64,000 bases of DNA. It comes from Methanolinea sp. UBA275. Its GTDB lineage: Archaea > Halobacteriota > Methanomicrobia > Methanomicrobiales > Methanospirillaceae. Location of the stretch: NCBI GenBank assembly GCA_002506105.1, contig DAWU01000003.1, positions 1 to 64,000 of the forward strand, written 5' to 3'. Below the pieces are notes generated by a model. It worked only from the letters and a program-made list of their open reading frames with translations. It made no database searches and was not told the origin of the DNA. Shown piece after piece: positions 59,893-64,000 of the stretch. The translations under genes were made by a program, and so were the position numbers. How positions within the stretch are numbered: position 1 is the stretch's first letter; each line of letters begins with the position of its first letter.

Positions 59893-60527
59893 GGTTCCTC
59901 TCGGTCGTTCTTCTCTCAATCGCGGCATTCTTCTCGATTTCAGGTGCAGCCCTAGCTCTCGTCTGGTGGCTTCTTTTCAGCGGTGGCCCCGGTCTCCTGA
60001 AACGATCGGGCTGGCCGCTCATCGCCTTCGCACCGCTTGCCCTTGTCACGATCTCACTCTGGTTGACGGGGATGGAATGGTTCTCGTATTTCATCCGACT
60101 TGGGGTGGTGCTCCTGATCGCCATATACGCCTACCAGGACCAGCAATCCGGCGATTTCATCCGGATCGCGGCATGGGCTCTCGGGCCTGTGAAGGGATTT
60201 GATGTCGGACTTGCCGGGGAACTTGCGTTTGGCTCGCTCCGTTTCCTCGAGGATGAAGTCAGGAGAATGCGAAGGGCTTTTTTCCTGAAAGGAATACCCT
60301 TCGGGATAAAAAGCATCCTTACCATCTCGGCAGGGCTCGTGTTTGCCCTCATAAGGAGGACAGATGAACAGGCAGATCTTCTGGTTGCCCGCGGGTATAC
60401 CAGGGGAGGGATGGCATGTGCCAGGTTCACATCTTCCCCAATGGACTTAATTTCATCGGGAATTGCAATATCCTTTTTTATTCTTTGTTTTTTGCCATTT
60501 AGAGAATTTTTTATACTTATACAATGA
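59874..60527 (+). CDS. ecfT: ECF transporter transmembrane protein EcfT (BioN-like)
   Basis: A 217-residue membrane protein with about five helices that couples the ATPases to BioY. The cytoplasmic coupling helices carry the Arg motifs RRMRRAFFLKGIP (about 133) and LLVARGYTRGGM (about 170), the ARG-type contacts of EcfT. It overlaps the second ATPase gene by 19 bases. The pycB promoter lies in its 3' end. Confidence 0.9.
   Translation: MQDPRLRFLSVVLLSIAAFFSISGAALALVWWLLFSGGPGLLKRSGWPLIAFAPLALVTISLWLTGMEWFSYFIRLGVVLLIAIYAYQDQQSGDFIRIAAWALGPVKGFDVGLAGELAFGSLRFLEDEVRRMRRAFFLKGIPFGIKSILTISAGLVFALIRRTDEQADLLVARGYTRGGMACARFTSSPMDLISSGIAISFFILCFLPFREFFILIQ
60508..60518 (+). promoter_or_regulatory. 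TATA box for pycB
   Basis: TTTTTATACT lies within the end of ecfT and about 28 bases before ATG 60544. It suggests that pycBA has its own promoter besides possible read-through from bioY. Confidence 0.5.
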
Positions 60528-60591
60528 AGGTTTTAGAGGTTTAATGCCCGGTCCTCACCCGGTGAGCCCATGCCAGGCAGGAACAGTTCCG

Positions 60592-62328
60592 ATGTGTGCC
60601 GTCCATAAGAAAATTGCCATCACCGACACTACGCTCAGAGATGCCCACCAGTCCCTGATAGCGACGCGGCTCAGGACGGAGGACATGGTTCCTCTCGCCC
60701 GGCAGATCGATAGTGTGGGATTCTTCTCCGTGGAGGCCTGGGGTGGGGCAACCTTCGATTCGAGTATACGGTTTCTGAACGAGGACCCCTGGGAAAGACT
60801 GCGGGTGCTGAAGGAGGAGCTCAAGCGGACCCCCATCCAGATGCTGCTCCGGGGCCAGAACCTCGTCGGATACCGCCATTATCCCGATGATGTGGTTGAT
60901 CATTTCGTCGAAAGAGCCCACGCGAACGGCGTGGAAATATTCCGGGTATTCGATGCACTGAATGATATCAGGAACATGAAGCGGTCCATGGAGAGGGTAA
61001 AGCAGGTGGGGGCACATCTCCAGGGAGCCATCTGCTATACCACAAGCCCTGTCCATTCCATCCAGGGATTCGTCGAGATGGCAAAGGAGCTCCATTCCAT
61101 GGACTGTGATTCCATCTGCATCAAGGACATGGCCGGCCTGATCATGCCGGATGCGGCGGCAGCACTTATAGCGGGTATCAAGGACGAGGTTGATACCCTT
61201 GTCGACCTTCATTCCCACTCGACCAGTGGTATTGCCATAATGAGCTATCAGTCGGCCATCAATGCAGGGGTGGATATCCTCGATACTGCCATGTCCCCCT
61301 TTGCACTCGGGACATCCCAGCCCCCGACAGAGAGCGTCGTGGCCTCACTCAAAGGCACGCCATGCGATACAGGAATTGACCTGCTCGCGCTCAGGGACGT
61401 ACGGAATGCCTGTCTTAAAATCAGGGAGAAGTACGAGGGGCTCGTTGATCCCATCTCCGAGAGAGTTGACAGCGATGTCCTCCTCTACCAGCTTCCGGGA
61501 GGGATGATCTCGAACCTTGTATCCCAGCTAAAAGAGCAGGATGCCCTTGACAAGGTGAATGCAATGTTCGAGGAGGTACCGCGGGTGAGAAAGGATCTCG
61601 GATATCCCCCGCTCGTCACCCCCACATCCCAGATCGTGGGAACCCAGGCGGTCTTCAATGTCCTGATTGGCGGGGAGCGGTACCGGAATGTCACGAACGA
61701 GGTCAAGGATTACGTGAGAGGCCTGTATGGAAAGTCCCCTGGACCCATCAGCGATGAGATCAGAAAGCACATCATCGGAGACGAACCGGTCATCACGGTC
61801 AGGCCTGCGGATCTTCTGGAACCGATCTACGAGAAGATGAAGGCACAGGCATCGGCCGAGGGGATGATCAGGAAGGAGGAGGATGTGTTAACCTATATCC
61901 TGTATCCTGCCATTGCGCCCTCATTCCTGAAGGGGGAGCGGAAACCCGAGGATATTCCAAAAAAGAGGACGAAGGTATCCGAACCGTCCCCGCTTCCTTC
62001 TTCTATGGAGGTGGAGGTGGACGGTGAGGTGTTCAACGTCCGGATCGTATCTGTCGGGGGAAGTGCGATTTCAAGTGCCGCACCTGTTCAGGAAAAGATA
62101 CCGCGAGGCGACATCCAGGGGGGTATCAAGTCCAACATGCAGGGGATGGTATTGAAGATCCTCGTCAGCCGGGGTTCAGAAGTCTCAAAAGGCGACGTGT
62201 TACTTGTCCTTGAGGCAATGAAAATGGAGAATCCAATCCAGAGCCCGGTTGACGGCAGGGTTTCAGATATTTTCGTGGACACAGGGGACACCGTCAAGAG
62301 CGGTGACGTGCTCCTGGTGGTGGAATGA
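60592..62328 (+). CDS. pycB: Pyruvate carboxylase subunit B (carboxyltransferase and biotin carrier)
   Basis: A 578-residue subunit transferring carboxybiotin to pyruvate, forming oxaloacetate. The TIM barrel begins KIAITDTTLRDAHQSLIATR, and the metal-binding HSHSTSG (about 208) and DTAMSPFALGTSQPPTES follow. The C-terminal biotinyl domain carries LEAMKMENP, whose lysine is the BirA target (about 543). It uses a separate carboxylase subunit, PycA, with overlapping ATGA. ATG 60544 would add 16 residues and lies right after the predicted transcription start. Confidence 0.95.
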   Translation: MCAVHKKIAITDTTLRDAHQSLIATRLRTEDMVPLARQIDSVGFFSVEAWGGATFDSSIRFLNEDPWERLRVLKEELKRTPIQMLLRGQNLVGYRHYPDDVVDHFVERAHANGVEIFRVFDALNDIRNMKRSMERVKQVGAHLQGAICYTTSPVHSIQGFVEMAKELHSMDCDSICIKDMAGLIMPDAAAALIAGIKDEVDTLVDLHSHSTSGIAIMSYQSAINAGVDILDTAMSPFALGTSQPPTESVVASLKGTPCDTGIDLLALRDVRNACLKIREKYEGLVDPISERVDSDVLLYQLPGGMISNLVSQLKEQDALDKVNAMFEEVPRVRKDLGYPPLVTPTSQIVGTQAVFNVLIGGERYRNVTNEVKDYVRGLYGKSPGPISDEIRKHIIGDEPVITVRPADLLEPIYEKMKAQASAEGMIRKEEDVLTYILYPAIAPSFLKGERKPEDIPKKRTKVSEPSPLPSSMEVEVDGEVFNVRIVSVGGSAISSAAPVQEKIPRGDIQGGIKSNMQGMVLKILVSRGSEVSKGDVLLVLEAMKMENPIQSPVDGRVSDIFVDTGDTVKSGDVLLVVE

Positions 62329-63800
62329 AATACTTCGAGAAGGTCCTCATTGCGAACCGGGGGGAGATCGCCATCCGGGTAATGAGGGCGTGTCGGGAGC
62401 TCGACATAGAGACGGTTGCCATTTATTCTACCGTCGATTCCGATGCGCTGCACGTGAAGTATGCAGATGAAGCCTTCCTTGTCGGGGAAGCCCCTCCCGC
62501 GAAAAGTTACCTGAATATGGAACGGATCGTGGATCTTGCAAAGAAGTCCGGGTCCGAGGCCATCCACCCGGGGTATGGATTCCTTGCTGAGAATTACCGT
62601 TTCTCCAAGCTCTGCCAGGATGAGGGGATTGTCTTTATCGGCCCATCGTGGAAGACAATCCGGGCAATGGGATCAAAAATCGAGAGCAAGCAGATGATGA
62701 GGGCCGCCGATGTCCCGGTCCTTCCGGGAACCCCCGGAGGAATTCAGGATCCCGGGGAGGCAACAAAGGTTGCGGCAGATGTAGGCTATCCTGTCATTGT
62801 CAAGGCAAGCGCTGGCGGCGGGGGCATAGGGATGCACATCGTGCATGACGAGAAAGGCCTCGGGGAGGCGCTGGAAGCCGGGAGAAGGATCGCACAGTCT
62901 GCATTCGGCGATGCCACCGTCTTCATCGAGAAGTATCTCGAGAAACCGAGGCACATCGAGTTCCAGGTCCTTGCCGATGAGCATGGTCACGCAGTGCACC
63001 TCTTTGATCGTGAATGCTCGATCCAGCGGAGACACCAGAAACTCGTCGAAGAGGCCCCATGCCCGATCATGACGCCCGAACTCCGCGAAAAGATGGCCGC
63101 GTCAGCAATAGCGGTGGTGAAGGCGTCGGACTACACAAATGCTGGTACGGTTGAATTCCTCTATGCGGATGGCAATTACTATTTCATGGAGATGAACACC
63201 CGCCTCCAGGTCGAACACACAGTAACCGAGATGATCACCGGGCGGGACATCGTCAAGGAGCAGATTGCAATCGCAGCGGGAGAATCCCTCCCGTTCGATC
63301 AAGAGGATGTAACAGTGAGGGGGCATGCGATAGAGTGCAGGATAAATGCCGAAGATCCCCTGAACAACTTCACTGCAGATCCTGGCAAGATTCTCAGGTA
63401 CCGATCGCCGGGAGGCCCGGGAATCAGGGTGGATTCCGGGATCCACATGGGGTATGCCATTCCTCCCACGTATGACTCCATGATCTCCAAGCTCTGTGCA
63501 TGGGGTGCCGACCGGAAGGAGACCATCGCCAGGATGCGCCGGGCGATCTACGAGTATGTGATCATTGGGGTCAAGACCACACTTCCACTCCATCATGCAA
63601 TCATGCACAACCGGCAATTTGCTGATGGCGATACTCATACCCACTTCCTGCAGGAAGAGCATATCCAGAAGACTCTCGCCCGGTATGTTCGTGAGGAGGA
63701 GACCCGGATGCAGACCCTTGCAGCATCATTACGCCACGGCAAGCAGATCGCTGCCATCACCGGGGCGGTGAATGTCTATCTCAACAGCCAGAAAAAGTAG
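62325..63800 (+). CDS. pycA: Pyruvate carboxylase subunit A (biotin carboxylase)
   Basis: A 491-residue ATP-grasp enzyme that carboxylates the biotin of PycB. Motifs are ANRGEIAIRVMRA (about 9), the ATP loop KASAGGGGIGMH (about 160), EKYLEKPRHIEFQVL (about 205), the bicarbonate site in QRRHQKLVEEAP (about 235) and MEMNTRLQVEHTVTE (about 290). Order pycB-pycA here is the reverse of Methanosarcina. It supplies oxaloacetate for aspartate and the incomplete TCA route. Confidence 0.96.
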   Translation: MKYFEKVLIANRGEIAIRVMRACRELDIETVAIYSTVDSDALHVKYADEAFLVGEAPPAKSYLNMERIVDLAKKSGSEAIHPGYGFLAENYRFSKLCQDEGIVFIGPSWKTIRAMGSKIESKQMMRAADVPVLPGTPGGIQDPGEATKVAADVGYPVIVKASAGGGGIGMHIVHDEKGLGEALEAGRRIAQSAFGDATVFIEKYLEKPRHIEFQVLADEHGHAVHLFDRECSIQRRHQKLVEEAPCPIMTPELREKMAASAIAVVKASDYTNAGTVEFLYADGNYYFMEMNTRLQVEHTVTEMITGRDIVKEQIAIAAGESLPFDQEDVTVRGHAIECRINAEDPLNNFTADPGKILRYRSPGGPGIRVDSGIHMGYAIPPTYDSMISKLCAWGADRKETIARMRRAIYEYVIIGVKTTLPLHHAIMHNRQFADGDTHTHFLQEEHIQKTLARYVREEETRMQTLAASLRHGKQIAAITGAVNVYLNSQKK

Positions 63801-63861
63801 GGAAAATTAGAGTCCGGGCCTCATTTTACCTCAAAACAGAATCTTTAAGAGCGTAGGATGC

Positions 63862-63873
63862 GTTTTAATTATG
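63862..63873 (+). promoter_or_regulatory. TATA box of tRNA-Met
   Basis: GTTTTAATTATG lies 12-23 bases before the tRNA 5' end, consistent with a short leader removed by RNase P. Confidence 0.45.
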
Positions 63874-63884
63874 CACTTTTGTGC

Positions 63885-63998
63885 GCTGCGGTGGCCTAGC
63901 TGGTTAGGGCGCCAGACTCATAGGGTTTTGAGCATTGAACTATCGCGCCCATCATCTGAGACATCTGGAGATCGTGGGTTCGGATCCCACCCGCAGCA
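63885..63998 (+). tRNA. tRNA-Met (CAU), elongator type, with intron
   Basis: Acceptor GCTGCGG/CCGCAGC, D-arm GCCTAGCTGGTTAGGGC, anticodon loop CTCATA plus A, T-arm GTGGGTTCGGATCCCAC, discriminator A. A 40-base intron (63923-63962) interrupts the anticodon loop at the canonical position 37/38; mature length is 74. The acceptor begins G-C rather than A-T, so elongator Met rather than initiator is likely. RtcB in this window would join the exons after endonuclease cleavage. Confidence 0.93.
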
Positions 63999-64000
63999 TT

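Overview
The window is a gene-dense archaeal chromosome segment (about 50-55 % GC by eye) from a hydrogenotrophic methanogen, most likely of the order Methanomicrobiales (Methanoregula/Methanolinea/Methanosphaerula-like). The evidence is an energy-converting [NiFe] hydrogenase of the Eha type joined to formylmethanofuran dehydrogenase (fwdDBAC), archaeal information genes (aIF5B, S6e, S8e, TFB, Gar1, SRP19, RtcB/archease, SecF-SecD), the F420-linked enzyme NpdG, a methanogen-type two-subunit pyruvate carboxylase, methanogen-restricted families (DUF2111, DUF2240, DUF2551) and TATA boxes close to start codons. The genus is an inference.

Layout. 0.1-4 kb: CBS protein, a two-gene ABC exporter and a divergent flippase, with a near-perfect palindrome between them. 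4-8 kb: an AAA ATPase with an overlapping TOPRIM-like gene (possible defence pair) and a membrane PAS sensor. 8.2-10.8 kb: ACT regulator, homoserine dehydrogenase and a TiaS-related HTH protein. 11-14.9 kb: ferritin-like/VIT1 membrane protein, two divergent HTH regulators, SixA-like phosphatase, tRNA-Leu. 14.9-16.4 kb: TrkH. 16.5-27.4 kb: one tightly packed run of eha genes, a polyferredoxin and fwdDBAC. 27.5-40.9 kb: signalling and surface region, with a 1178-residue REC/GAF/PAS histidine kinase, PEGA and lamin-tail secreted proteins, a DUF362 ferredoxin protein, a membrane Ser/Thr kinase with an HTH-FHA partner, MsrB, a STAS protein and several very small zinc-ribbon ORFs.

41-48.2 kb: tRNA-His, infB, S6e, DUF2240, S8e, hypB, srp19, PHP phosphoesterase, gar1 and tfb. 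48.3-48.8 kb: two exact-period 143-bp repeats built on the 3' part of a tRNA-Ala gene, followed by that gene and a second tRNA-Ala. 48.9-56.9 kb: DUF2281, aldolase, npdG, thioredoxin, secD/secF, DUF2551, archease, rtcB and neighbours. 56.9-63.8 kb: a biotin module: birA, bioY with a palindromic BirA-type operator at its start, two ECF ATPases, EcfT, then pycB and pycA, the biotin enzyme it serves. The window closes with an intron-containing tRNA-Met.

Functionally, the Eha proteins use the ion gradient to reduce ferredoxin with H2, the polyferredoxin can carry those electrons to Fwd, and Fwd reduces CO2 to formylmethanofuran; HypB supplies nickel for hydrogenase maturation. Biotin imported by BioY-ECF is attached by BirA to PycB, giving oxaloacetate for the aspartate-family pathway that Hom also serves.
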